Source: Ectobius pallidus (lineage: Eukaryota; Arthropoda; Insecta; Blattodea; Ectobiidae). Taken from it: 64,000 bases of DNA. Under the pieces are notes generated by a model. It was not told the origin of the DNA. It searched no databases and saw nothing but the letters and a program-made list of their open reading frames with translations. The position numbers and the translations under genes were made by a program. Positions 43,391 to 54,196 of the stretch are shown here, one piece after another (position 1 is the stretch's first letter; every line of letters starts with the position of its first letter). Location: contig CAXKWD010000006.1 of assembly GCA_964059195.1 (NCBI GenBank), forward strand, positions 68,837,073 through 68,901,072. The letters run 5' to 3'.

Positions 43391-43820
43391 TTACACAAGT
43401 CAACAGCCAAAATGTATTCGAGATAAAATTAACCATACATTACTAATTTGGGGTCGCTAAACACGAAAATGACATCCATTTTTGTCTGTTAGTTCTCATT
43501 TCTACAATACACATGTCAGTTTGTTTTACAAAAAACAGGATTTTAGCCGAGTGACTTTGTTTGAAACAGACTGTACCGGAAATTTAAGGGTGAATTTATG
43601 GCTCTAGCATATAAGTGAAACCCTCAAACTGATATTCCTTTATAAATTCAGTTCAGTTCTTGCTTTTTGAGTGAGAAAACTGTCTATCAGTGTGCTTTGA
43701 AATAGTTAAAATAGGGAGTGATTTAATCGTTATTGTGAGTGATTATAATTATAATTATAAAATAACATATATGCATATATATTATCCTTTCTGTAATAGA
43801 ATTGGCATGAAAGGCACAGA
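43391..43820. other. inner left arm and 5' region of the outer TIR element
   Basis: 43391-43475 completes the left inverted arm of the outer element, pairing with 44846-44936. The rest, up to the decayed gene at 43821, is presumably its promoter and leader. I see no intact gene. Confidence 0.6.
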
Positions 43821-44751
43821 ATGCCGCGTAAGTGTGTTAACAATCCAAATAACTTTTGTTTTATCTGTGGAGAAGTGACTTTTAAATCGCAAAAGGTACG
43901 GTTAACTCCTATTGTTAAAAAGGCCTATCATCTCTATGTTGGTTGCAAGGTTGGTGATCAGGACAAATCGTTTGCACCCCATATTTGTTGCCGTACTTGT
44001 TCCACAAACCTACGCGAGTGGCTAAATGGAAACGGGCGATATATGAATTTTGCTAAACCAATGGAAACAGGATTATACGAAATATTGTTGCTGTCTATGT
44101 GAATGGGATAGTCGTGTGAAGGACAAACACTATGCAACAAAGCAAGAACCAGGTATTAAAAACATTGTTTACAGACTACTGGTTGACAAGACTGAAATAA
44201 TATTACCTGCGTTGCACATTAAGTTGGGACTAATGAAAAACTTTGTAAATGGTATGAATCAAAACGGAGAAGCATTTTAGTATCTCTTTCATAAATTTCC
44301 ACGATTAAGTGAATCTAAAATCAGAGAGGGAATATTCATAGGTCCCCAAATAAGAAAACTAATGACTGATGAACATTTTCATAGACTTCTAACAGGCAAG
44401 GAGAAAACTGCATGGGTAGCGTTCACTAGAGCTGTACTTAATTTCCTTGGCAACAAAAGGGCGTCTAATTACAGAACATTAGTGGACAATATGTCGATGG
44501 CTTATAATAGAATGGGGTGCAACATGTCTCTCAAGATGCATTTCCTTCACTCTCACCTGGTCTTCTTCTCTGACAATCTTGGAGCAGTAAGCGACAAGCA
44601 TGGTGAACGTTTCCACCAAGACATCGCTACTCTAGAACGATGTTATCAGGGGAAATGGAACACGTCTATGATTGCTGACTACTGCTGGTCTGTAGTAAGA
44701 GATGCTCCTAAGGCATCCTACACTAGAGAAGGCAAAAGACCACGTTTATGA
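43821..44751 (+). pseudogene. decayed gene of the outer TIR element, unnamed arthropod repeat-family protein
   Basis: The start at 43821 gives a Cys-rich N-terminus ('CVNNPNNFCFICGE' and 'HICCRTC', a zinc-binding arrangement). The frame shifts near 44080-44100, where material also seems missing, and an in-frame TAG stands at 44278-44280. The same frame then runs to 44751 with 'GCNMSLKMHFLHSHL', 'GERFHQDI' and 'YCWSVVRD'. I recall this combination from many-copy uncharacterised proteins in arthropod and hydrozoan genomes but know no name or activity. Flanking inverted arms suggest the gene travels on a DNA element. No DDE motif is evident. Confidence 0.7.
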
Positions 44752-44845
44752 GGTATCTGATTAAAGACTATGTATATTTTCTTGCACGAACAACAATGAA
44801 GGCTATATAGCCGATATCTTCTAAACGAGAACAAATAAAAAAATT

Positions 44846-45161
44846 TTACTGTCATTTTCGAATTTAGGAGGCCAAATTACATCAGATTGGATACATTTTA
44901 TTTCGTATACAAAAAAACTTTTTAAATTTTGTTGACTTGTGTTATCAGGGAAACGGCTGTTCAGTGGCAGCCATTTTGAAACGATAATTACCCCTAACTG
45001 TAACAGTTTGATTAATTTTGAAAATATTATTCAATTGCAGAAATAGTCAATAAAGAGTATGTCAGATTGCAAGACTGTAGAGCAATTCATTGCTGAGAAA
45101 AAAATAATGAAATTCACATATTTCTCACCAATGAAGTTAATCGAAAGCTGTACGTCCCCCC
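44846..45161. mobile_element. right arm of the outer TIR element
   Basis: Reverse complement of 26459-26698 joined to 43391-43475. It ends GAAAGCTGTACGTCCCCCC, followed by TTTA as on the left side. It contains the uninterrupted sequence at the position where the hairpin MITE sits in the left arm. Confidence 0.82.
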
Positions 45162-45165
45162 TTTA

Positions 45166-47719
45166 GCAGGCTGTTCTTGTTTCAATGTATTCGGTCATTT
45201 ATCTGAGTAGAAAGGATGCAACCCTGCGGGATTGAGTTGAGAGCGAAGAAGCAAAGTGATTCAAATATCAGTTCTGTTTCAAAAAATGCTTTCGCTAGCA
45301 GATAATTAGCTTGTAATCGAATACACAGCGACTCTCTGGAGTTGATTCTGTTACAAACGAACGCATCTACTATGAAGTGGAGATATATAAGTTGTAATGA
45401 TGGGCGTTTGTGGCCACCTTAGCTTTCATCCCAATATAATTTCTTGTAATTCCACATTGTATTTTTCACAAGTATTGAACCACTCTTTAAATTGATACAG
45501 TACATAAAATACTACGAATTTATTACGGAACCATACTTTAATCCAAATATCAGTTATTCAATTCCGGAAATAACATTACCGTAAAAAACATGCGTTTAGA
45601 GTAGATAGTAGTGACGCACTGTCTCGACTATGATTTATTACTACTCATTTTATAAAAATCAGATCAATAAATAGACCTATAGTAAATCCATCCATGCTGA
45701 ACCATTCACAAGGAGAAATCTGTTTGAAAAAAGAAGGCAAGGCATTTTGAACGAAGCTGATGTTATAGATTGTATATTTAACGAGAATATTAGAGGAGAA
45801 AATTTCCTCTCATACTGGAACACTGGGACCCACAACCTTCGCCTATCCGTGCCTATGATATTCTAACTGAGCTAGCCAAAGTTCGATTCATACTGCCAAA
45901 TGGAATCTCTCTCCTATGACTGGTTACATTAATGGTTCACCTCAATGAAAGACAGAAAGGAAGTAAATGCTATATACAGGTGGTACCAAAAGTTTAAGGC
46001 CACCAAAACAATACAGATACCTGCAGAATAATGAAAGGTTCACTGTTTTATAAATGTTATATTATTCCGTGAGTGCCACAGAGAATATTAAGAGAATTTA
46101 TCATAGCCTATATTTCCACCGATATGTTCAAGAAGACACTATTAGCAACACTTCAATGCTTTTATGAGTCCAGATTACATATTGTTATTTCTTTTTACAC
46201 GGTTTAGATTAAAAATAAGATGCAGAATGCCTGATCTATAATTGAAAGTGGTTTTTCAATGTTCGATGAAATATGAAAATAAAGAGTGAATTCTATTCCA
46301 TGAAGCCTTAAGCTTAGTTTCAGAGTTCTTTCAATGATGGTAAAGTATGTTGTATCTTTAGAATCATTAAGAAGTTATATAATTATTTATATGCGGCATT
46401 TGCAGATAAATAAAGAATCAAGGGCTAAATCCCAAAGTGACTTATCCAAATAGCTCCTTATGGTATGGAATTAGCACTGCTGAATTTAACGATTTTTACA
46501 TTTAATGGTAAATCGAATAACGCCATAACACAAATAATAATAAACATATTACAGTCGTCGCTCTTAGGATAATATGCTGTATATGTGGTCATAATGCTAT
46601 CAATTCGAAAAATTTCACGAAAGTTGAAACTATCCAAATTGCCCAGATCTAACCTAAATTAATGTGTTAATAATATTTATTTTTCTTATAAAGCAATCCG
46701 CAATTACATTTGTTCTTATTTTAAGGCGTATCGATTTATTACTTTTTATTAGAGACTAATTTATCTGAATGCAAGTATGCGTATTATGACCAAGTAAACC
46801 TAATAATTCTCTCATGAGATAAAGATATCCAGGTATCCTAAAACTTCTTAATATAAAAAGTAACTTTCCGAGTCTAGATTAATATCGGAGTAAAACTTCT
46901 TGCGCTAATTGGAGATCTCCGTAACTTCTCTTTACCCCAATCTTACCTCAATTTTCTTTCTCTTCGTTTCTTTTTTGTAATTAGCTACAGAATCAGTGAT
47001 AGTGAATCAATAATGAAAGTCTCCTTCCTGAATTTGTAACGAGTTACTCTGTGATTGACAGACGTTAATGAGTCATAGATTACGCGTCAGAGATTTTTTC
47101 AACTAATAGGAATTGTAATAAAGGGATGATTGACGGGCACGCCACTCTAAGGAGGAGTTTCTAAAGTATGCATAATCAGATCATTAGTCCATTATTATCG
47201 AGGTTAATGATATGACTGCCTTTCTTCGAATTTATACTGTAATGAGGTCTACAGCATGGGTGAACGTATTTACCGGAAAATCGTTTCTAATGAACACTTC
47301 CGTTCAGCTGCCTCTACTTTCTTTCACTCACTTCGGTAATTCACAACCAAATGATCGTAAATCGTACTAAGGGCTTGTGATATCGTGGTTTATTATTATT
47401 ACTGTCATTTTGGTATTTTTCCTATTAATGTATTTTATTTACGATTATATTCTTAAGGGGGATGTTAATAGAAAATAAGTGTTTACATTAATATTGTACC
47501 CTCACTTTCTAAAGTAGGGGTTTCAAACTTCGTATACCTAATAAATGCTACTCACTCTTTTAAATTAAATAAAGAGCAGTAACTATTGTCACTTAGAAAG
47601 TAAAAATATTCACTTGAAATCCACCATAAAATTTACCATTTCTCCTTAAACAATAGAAGTTTAAATTTATTATTATTTTTATTCATAATATCCGAAAATG
47701 ATCGTGCTCTAGGAACAAA
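45166..47719. other. intergenic DNA, no gene seen
   Basis: A degenerate tRNA-like segment lies on the minus strand at about 45822-45890 (A-box-like TAGCTCAGTTAG). At about 45982-46005, GGTGGTACCAAAAGTTTAAGGCCACC resembles a Tc1/mariner-like end, but I found no partner. No coding exon is recognised. Confidence 0.45.
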
Positions 47720-47920
47720 AAATTTACAGATTAGTGACTTCATTTTACAGATTTTTATCTGTTCATTTTTTAAATATTTTTTACAAAAAATGAACAGATA
47801 AGTAATTTTATTTTAAAGATTTTATCTGTTCATTTTTTAAAAACGTTTTTACTGAAAATTTACAGATTAATGATTTTATCTTGCAGTTATTATCTGTTCA
47901 TTTTTTAAATAATTTTATCA
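47720..47920. repeat. three ~60-bp repeats with an internal hairpin
   Basis: ATCTGTTCATTTTTTAAA follows a TTACAGATTARTGA-type block three times (47755, 47824 and 47892 regions). One inverse copy (AAAAAATGAACAGAT, 47784-47798) lets the DNA fold as a hairpin. Non-coding. Confidence 0.7.
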
Positions 47921-49570
47921 GCTCAAATGCAATTCATCGTGACCCACAGTTCAGATAATAGGCCTAATGAACATATTTAGTTTATTCTGATAACTAGAAG
48001 TCAGGTCAGTGTCATAAACAAATCTTGACATTTTCAAAGTACTAGCCTTATTGCTTACAGAAGAAGTACACTTATATAAAAATATATCAATCCGAGAAAA
48101 AGCATTTAAAGCGTACTCATAGCAATTCAGGACTATGGTAAGCCATCGAATGGACATTCGTTTTCCCCACATATCTTGTGAATAAAACGCAATGCAACTT
48201 TGGTAGCTTAAAACAGACTCCATAAGGAATAGAAAAACATACAAATGAAACATTGGTTGTTGGATATTCCACTATTGATAATCCCTTAATAATTTGTTAC
48301 TACTATTATACAATATGACTATTTATTTATACTGTCGTAGTTAAGGTCATAAGGTCTTCTCTTCCACTTCGCCAGCGATTGGTTCAGTTGCGCTTTGGAA
48401 GTCACGAAGGGAGGGGAAGTAGGAGAATGACTGCACACCTTCGGAGTACTGTTCGACAGGCCTGGTTTACACAGTCACTTCTGCATTTTCACAATATATG
48501 TTAATATAATTAATAGCCGCAAGAGCTTCAAATTTCTTTGATATATTTTCTTTCTAGAATATTTAGTTTCCAGGACATAATATACAACATTTCTCATAGA
48601 TCACTCCTTGTGTCCACTTAAATCCTATTCTTATATAATACAATGCTTGAGTATTATTTTTAAAGCATTAATCTTGTATTCTGTGTATGTATGTAAAGTG
48701 AGCCAATACATAAAAAGGAACAATTATGTTACGTATAACTTACAAAAAGCTCACAATGTAAATGAAAAGCCTGCAATGCAATAGGATATCCATAAATTGG
48801 GTACTTATCTTAGGCCAGGGCAATGAAAAGCTAGCCAGTTCATGTGAATCCGTATTATCGTTGAAAAATAGCAAAGTGGACTAAAGCAACGATAACCCAA
48901 ATGAAAGCTGATTACAACACAAGCATTAAAATGATTTTTCCTAATTCCATGAAAAATACAAGAGAATAAATTTCTAGATTATTTTTAGAGACGATTACCG
49001 GTACTTACACAATAGTGAATTTCCAATAATTTAAAATGTCATGAGAGCGTACAAGTTTTTAAATAGGCAGTTATTTTTCTCACGTGAAATTTTTCCATCA
49101 TTCAACAAAACGTGTTGTCTGGTCTGGTTAATGGCATAGTACAAGCCAATGCTATTAAGCCCATTAAATGGAGATTAAAGAGCGATGAAGCAGCCCTGAT
49201 TTTCAAAGGTAAAAATATATCTAATGGGTAAAGAGAAAGAGGGAGAGATAGAGAAAGAGAAAGAGGGAGAGATAGAGATAGATAGAGAGAGCAAGAGAAA
49301 GCGAAAGACAGCTAGTTTTTCAGTGTATGCAGAGAAAGCAGGATAGAGGGTAGAGGGTAGATAGCTGTAATTATAAGAGATAATAACTAAGGAGAAATAA
49401 TTTATATTAACTCGTTTATATAAACCCATGCCCAAAAAGAAAGAAAGAAACAAGAAAAAATTAACACACCCAAAAATGTATTCTGATTTTCCATGCGCTT
49501 TGGTTTATGATCATTTGTTTTTATCTTGAATTTCATAAGTCTCATTCAGAAGCGGCTATTTAAATATTTT
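47921..49570. other. intergenic DNA with a GA-rich microsatellite
   Basis: A purine-rich (AGAGAGGGAGAGATAG)n-type tract spans about 49224-49315. The minus-strand frame at 47951-48253 shows no recognisable domain. No gene is supported. Confidence 0.5.
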
Positions 49571-49578
49571 AGTTATGT

Positions 49579-49633
49579 GAAGGGTCCACCGCTGTGGCTC
49601 AGAGGATGCGTCCGATTCTCTCACGCAGAGGGT
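49579..49633 (+). mobile_element. SINE head, split by the LTR element
   Basis: A tRNA-like head with a perfect A box (TGGCTCAGAGG). It continues at 58574 in GGGTTCGATTACTGGTCGGG, the B-box side. It is the same family as 1220-1647 but with the full 5' end. The flanking duplication AGTTATGT stands at 49571-49578 and at about 58966-58973. Confidence 0.88.
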
Positions 49634-51144
49634 TGTAACCGTACTTTGTACTCAACACAGACGACAATCTCATATATAGCCCCTGTACGATTGACAATAC
49701 GCACCCTACTGTTTATACTTCCACACATAACACCTAACTTCAAACATTCATTCCCCATATAACACCTAACTTCAAACATTAATTACTCCATTAAGGAAAA
49801 AGCGACAAGGAAACCAATTACACCCATCAATAGCCAATAACAACCCCTACAGTTTGATATATTACACATAACTTTGTATTAACCCGTTCCATCATTTTAA
49901 TATAAAAACCTTAATAACTCTTTTCATTTTTATCACACCCACTACAAATTAATACCATTGGAAGCCCCGTAAAATAGCCCATCAGGATTAAATAACCAGA
50001 ACTATGATAACTTTCAGTTATCAGAGTTATTGATAAAAACATAAACCTAGTACCGCCTACTTCCTCTTGAGCCGCCTGGCTGGCGCCTAGCAAACTTTGA
50101 CATCTCAAGTAATTAATGACCGATGCAACTTGCCTGTTTCAACGACGAAAAACGGAATATATTTCAAATTGGATAGCAGAAGAAACTACCTTACCCCAAT
50201 CAGAGAAGACTTAGACACGGACACAACCAATTGGAACTACTTACCCCCACTACCCCTTACAAAGATATTAGCAGAAAGCACGGACATCTCGTCATCTATT
50301 GATCACACGACAGCGTAGACTAAAGAACTTCAAGACACACTTCAGACAAAAGACCACGTGAAACATTATTAAACTCAAGTAACTTTGCAATATATTGATA
50401 TTTAACCATTATAATCCGCGCGATATAAATAGAAGTTATTAGCAGCGTCGAAGCGCGTAATTTATATTATTTAGTAAAGACATTGATTTTATTATTACGA
50501 AACATTAATTGTGAACGTAAGATTGAACATTATTATCCGCGCGATACAAATAGAAACTACGAGAGAGTAAATGCGAAAGTAAATAGAAGTGTTCAACGGC
50601 GCGTACAAGTGAAGTAATTATTATTACAATTTAGCAAGTTACAAAGTGTTACTTACGAACTTTAACGACGTACTAAATACTACTAAATATCAGAACTTAC
50701 ATCATCTAATAGAACTAAATCGATTAATTCAGCATTGCAGAAAATACTAAACTTTGAAAAATATATATATAAATTTGAAAAGAACGACTCAATTTTTAGT
50801 TACCATTATTCCTGACACCGCCTTTTGACTGTTATCTCGATTTTCTCTAGCCACTTCCCTAGATAAGAGTTTTCTAGCTTACAACTACCCCTGAGTACTA
50901 CGCCCGGCACCCCTTATTTTAATCAGAACTCCAGAACTACTATACATCTAAGAATCCCACCTACAGTTATAAATCAACTCCACCCCAGTACGGTTATAAA
51001 TGACGTCCAATCTTGTGGCCTAATTAAAGAACTGTTATAAATGGTCTCCCAACTTGGCGCCTACGAATCTTCATAACCCCAGTACGGTTATAAATAGCTA
51101 CCCAACTGAGTGGCAAATCTTCAGGAGAGCTACGAACGGTTATA
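49634..51144 (+). repeat. 5' LTR (1,511 bp)
   Basis: It is identical in length to 57063-58573 and identical at every stretch I compared. The short frames inside (for example 50097-50318, duplicated at 57526-57747) are not proteins but LTR sequence. The 3' end holds repeated GTTATAAAT blocks. Confidence 0.95.
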
Positions 51145-51160
51145 AATGGCGACCATCGTG
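50960..51160 (+). repeat. degenerate U5 tandem repeat running into the primer-binding site
   Basis: GTTATAAAT recurs at about 50966, 50993, 51033, 51087 and 51139, with spacings of 27-54 bp. Each is followed by variants of GRC-GWCCNA. The last copy crosses the LTR boundary (LTR ends GGTTATA at 51144) and continues into AATGGCGACC, the candidate primer-binding site. Confidence 0.65.
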
Positions 51161-51164
51161 ATTG
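51147..51164 (+). promoter_or_regulatory. candidate primer-binding site
   Basis: TGGCGACCATCGTGATTG starts two bases after the 5' LTR. It begins with TGG, complementary to the CCA end of a tRNA. The tRNA species cannot be decided by eye. Confidence 0.6.
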
Positions 51165-51567
51165 CTTGAATTTGAAGATCGAGGGACCAGTCAATAAAAT
51201 TTAATTTTTCAACAATAAAATTCAGGAACATTACACTAAACCACATACCACCAAGTTTTAAATTCTGTGAGAAATTTTACTAGAGTCAGCACACCATTGG
51301 ATTATTCATCATTTCATCAATACCCCCCCCTGGATCTTCATCTACAACATTTTCCCTCATCACCTGGGCACCTGGACATCACCTTTGGCCTGCCGCTGGA
51401 CATCTGGACTACAAAAGGGTATCGTTAATCCAACTTAAGTGTCGAAAACTGAATTTTGCTCCTATTTTTATTTGAATTCAAAGTAAATTTTTTAAATTTT
51501 AAATTTCAAATTTTTTTGCATTTTAATTAATTTTATTTTTGTAAATTCAATTGTATTATAGTAGTTT

Positions 51568-53094
51568 ATGAAATTAAGGAATAATAAAGTATTCCAAGTC
51601 ATGGAGCCAAATTCTGATACTCAGATATTATGTTCAGAACAGAATCCTACTTCTGAAAACAATGAAAGTGCCTCTGTTCCTATTTCTGACAACTTAGAAA
51701 TTACTCAGCATGAAACCGAAAGTGACCTTGCTAGCTTGCCTGTTACACAAACCCCTGTTAATATCCCAGCTGTGAGTGCACCCACCCCATCGACTTCTAC
51801 TCAGAACACCATAAACTTAGACCCTAACCTTCCTTCTTTCAGTTTAGATTTTTTGTCACAAATTCAAACAATGATAGTAGGAATTTCTACACAAGTGAAC
51901 GAACTTGCAACACAAAACACCACTCTTAAAAACGAGTTAAATTCCACACTAGAAACACAGAGCCAACAATTGAGAAATGAAATGGCCACACAAAATGCTA
52001 CAATGAACTCCACACTTGAAAGTCAAAATCAACAAATGACCACAATGAACTCCACACTTGAAAATCAAATTGCTAACATGAATACAACACTGAACTCCAC
52101 ACTAGAAACACAAAGCCAACAATTGAGAAACGAGCTTGCTGCACAAAATACTACACTAAATTCAGCACTTGCTACTCAAAATCAACAAATCACAACAATA
52201 AACTCCACTCTAGAAAATCAAAATCAACACATAACAACAATGAACTCTACACTGACAACCTTAATCACAGAACATCGCACACAGGTTACGTCTGAATTAC
52301 AAAATTTAGACACTAGAGTCACAGCTCAAATAGCTACTTCAGAACGAGTGTTGACAAATCATATTTCCTCAGTAGAAAGGGTAACCTCTAGCAATTCTAC
52401 AAAATTGGTATCCCTTCAATCAGAAGTAGACCGACTTAGGCAAAGGGTAAGAGACCAGGAAAGCCTAATCGAACAAACCAGGGAAAATGCTTTGATCCCT
52501 CATGTTTGTAATACCCCATCAACATCTGCCTCTACTTCTTCCAACCCCCCTGATCCAGTACCTCAAGCCCCTGAGATACCAGAACCACCTGCACCATTAC
52601 CCAGAACCAACAATGGATTGGATCAACGAGCTGCCAGCACTAATCAAATACCCCAAAATGTTGTAAATAATAGTTTTTCATTGCACAATTCGGATTTTCC
52701 ATTACCGTATTTTGAAGATACATTGAAAACAAACCCTGTCAGATATTTAAAGGACCTAAAAACTTATTTTGCTTTACGAGGAGTCCCAGAACATCTAAAA
52801 ATGATCTTTGTGAATCAATCTTTGAAATCTAACGCAGCTCGGTGGCTCCAAGTCATCGATCCCAACAACCTCCTGTCCATAGGTCAGTTTGAGGAAATGT
52901 TTTTATCTGAGTATTGGAGCGATAGTGAACAATGTCGTCTTCGTTCGAGAATATTTCAAGGTAAGTACGACCGTAGCCACGGCCAAACCTATCTAGAATA
53001 TTTCATTTCTTTGTGTGAAAGCCGCCAACTGCTTAAACCAGAAATTTTGGAGCAAGATTTTCTAAAGGCCTCCCGTCTCACTTTCCGCCTGTAA
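51568..53094 (+). CDS. gag, N-terminal and capsid part, of the LTR element
   Basis: 508 aa. Residues ~95-300 are a long coiled coil built of repeated 'TTMNSTLE(N/T)Q' and 'QSQQLRNE' units. A Pro-rich linker follows (~325-350), then a retrotransposon capsid-like region ('PVRYLKDLKTYFALRGVPEHLK', 'ARWLQVI', 'FLSEYWSDSEQCRLRSRIF'). The frame ends at 53094, but the capsid continues in the -1 frame from about 53060 ('SHFPPVIRNCLVVA'), so there is either a one-base lesion or a frameshift signal. The next frame carries the rest of gag. Confidence 0.8.
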   Translation: MKLRNNKVFQVMEPNSDTQILCSEQNPTSENNESASVPISDNLEITQHETESDLASLPVTQTPVNIPAVSAPTPSTSTQNTINLDPNLPSFSLDFLSQIQTMIVGISTQVNELATQNTTLKNELNSTLETQSQQLRNEMATQNATMNSTLESQNQQMTTMNSTLENQIANMNTTLNSTLETQSQQLRNELAAQNTTLNSALATQNQQITTINSTLENQNQHITTMNSTLTTLITEHRTQVTSELQNLDTRVTAQIATSERVLTNHISSVERVTSSNSTKLVSLQSEVDRLRQRVRDQESLIEQTRENALIPHVCNTPSTSASTSSNPPDPVPQAPEIPEPPAPLPRTNNGLDQRAASTNQIPQNVVNNSFSLHNSDFPLPYFEDTLKTNPVRYLKDLKTYFALRGVPEHLKMIFVNQSLKSNAARWLQVIDPNNLLSIGQFEEMFLSEYWSDSEQCRLRSRIFQGKYDRSHGQTYLEYFISLCESRQLLKPEILEQDFLKASRLTFRL

Positions 53095-53735
53095 TAAGAA
53101 ATTGCCTTGTTGTCGCATCTCCTCAATCCACCACTGAGATGTTAAAATTACTAAAGTCAATGCAGGACCTAACTTATACTTCCACTAAACCATCGCACCC
53201 CATTGTGTCAGCTAACCAAACTCACCGGAAAAACATAAATCTGGTACAAACTTCTGACAGCCCGGAAAATTTCCAGATTGGGTTGCGGACAGGAAATTCT
53301 AATGAGGACCAGCAAAACAATGATTCTAGGGACAACAGACCTTATTGGCCCCAAACAGAGTACGTGCGGAACGCCCGCAATAATTGGCAAACCCGTGGTT
53401 TCCGTTTCAGGCCGTATGGCAATTACAATAATAGGCAAGGGAACAGTTACCGAGGTCAGAACAGACGTGGCTATGCAGGAAATAGGCCTAACTGGTTTAA
53501 CCGAAATCAGTATAATCAAGGTTTCTTCCGCCCCTACTATAGAGGTTGGAATAATTTCAGGTACTCCCGCCGTAACTACAATAATCAATATGAAAGGAAT
53601 AATTCTTATGAAAGCCCGAGAAATAGACCTAACAACAATTCCCCGAGTAACATGGAAGACAGACAAGGAAATAATGACACATCCCAGAATGAAATAAGGA
53701 CCCCTAACCCCCACGACCAGATTGATAGATCATAA
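53060..53735 (+). CDS. gag C-terminal and nucleocapsid-like part, -1 frame
   Basis: It is open from about 53060. The first ATG is at 53139 but is probably internal. It joins the capsid end to an Arg/Asn/Tyr-rich, Gly-containing tract of about 120 residues ('NNRQGNSYRGQNRRGYAGNR', 'YRGWNNFRYSRRNYNNQ'), which looks like an RNA-binding nucleocapsid without CCHC knuckles. It ends before a non-coding gap where protease and RT would be expected. Confidence 0.72.
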
Positions 53736-54196
53736 TTTTTCTTATTTTTCCTTCGCTAAATAACTCAAAACGAAACTTCCCAAAACAGCATAGAATGTTA
53801 AAATTATTCCAGGAAATGTAAATATCAAAATGAACCAGCATTACCTTATTATAAATAAATTTGAATGTTTGAAATTTTATAAACAACAATAATTAAAAGA
53901 GAATAACCATGCCAGTGCCTGCAATGTGGAGTGCACCCCCATTGTTGACAACAATCCAATTATTAGTAGTGTTATATTTCCTTTTAGATAATAAATAAAT
54001 TGAAATTTTGTTTGGAATATTAATTAAATATTTGACCACAGTAATAATATTCATGGAAATTGAAATTCTTTTGGACACTTATGACTTAAGAAGTTTATCA
54101 AATTAAATTAACATTTTGTTAATAGTGATGACATAACCACACCCCTTAGTTAAGATGTAAATAATGTATATATGTGTAGAATGTCACCCCTATTAA
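53736..54196. other. gap where protease/RT/RNase H are missing
   Basis: AT-rich sequence with stops in all frames. No YxDD, RNase H or aspartic-protease motif is visible on the plus strand. It is far too short for a decayed pol, so the enzymes were deleted rather than mutated. Confidence 0.75.

Noticed and set aside
45982..46005. Tc1/mariner-like terminal sequence (GGTGGTACCAAAAGTTTAAGG)
   Set aside because: No matching inverted end, TA sites or transposase sequence was found nearby, so no element is called.
50097..50318. 73-aa protein conserved at 57526-57747
   Set aside because: The identity is only because both are the same place in the two LTRs. There is no domain or sign of selection.
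53208..53714. 168-aa minus-strand frame opposite the nucleocapsid region
   Set aside because: Shadow of the Arg/Asn-rich coding sequence, hydrophobic by complement bias. No independent support.
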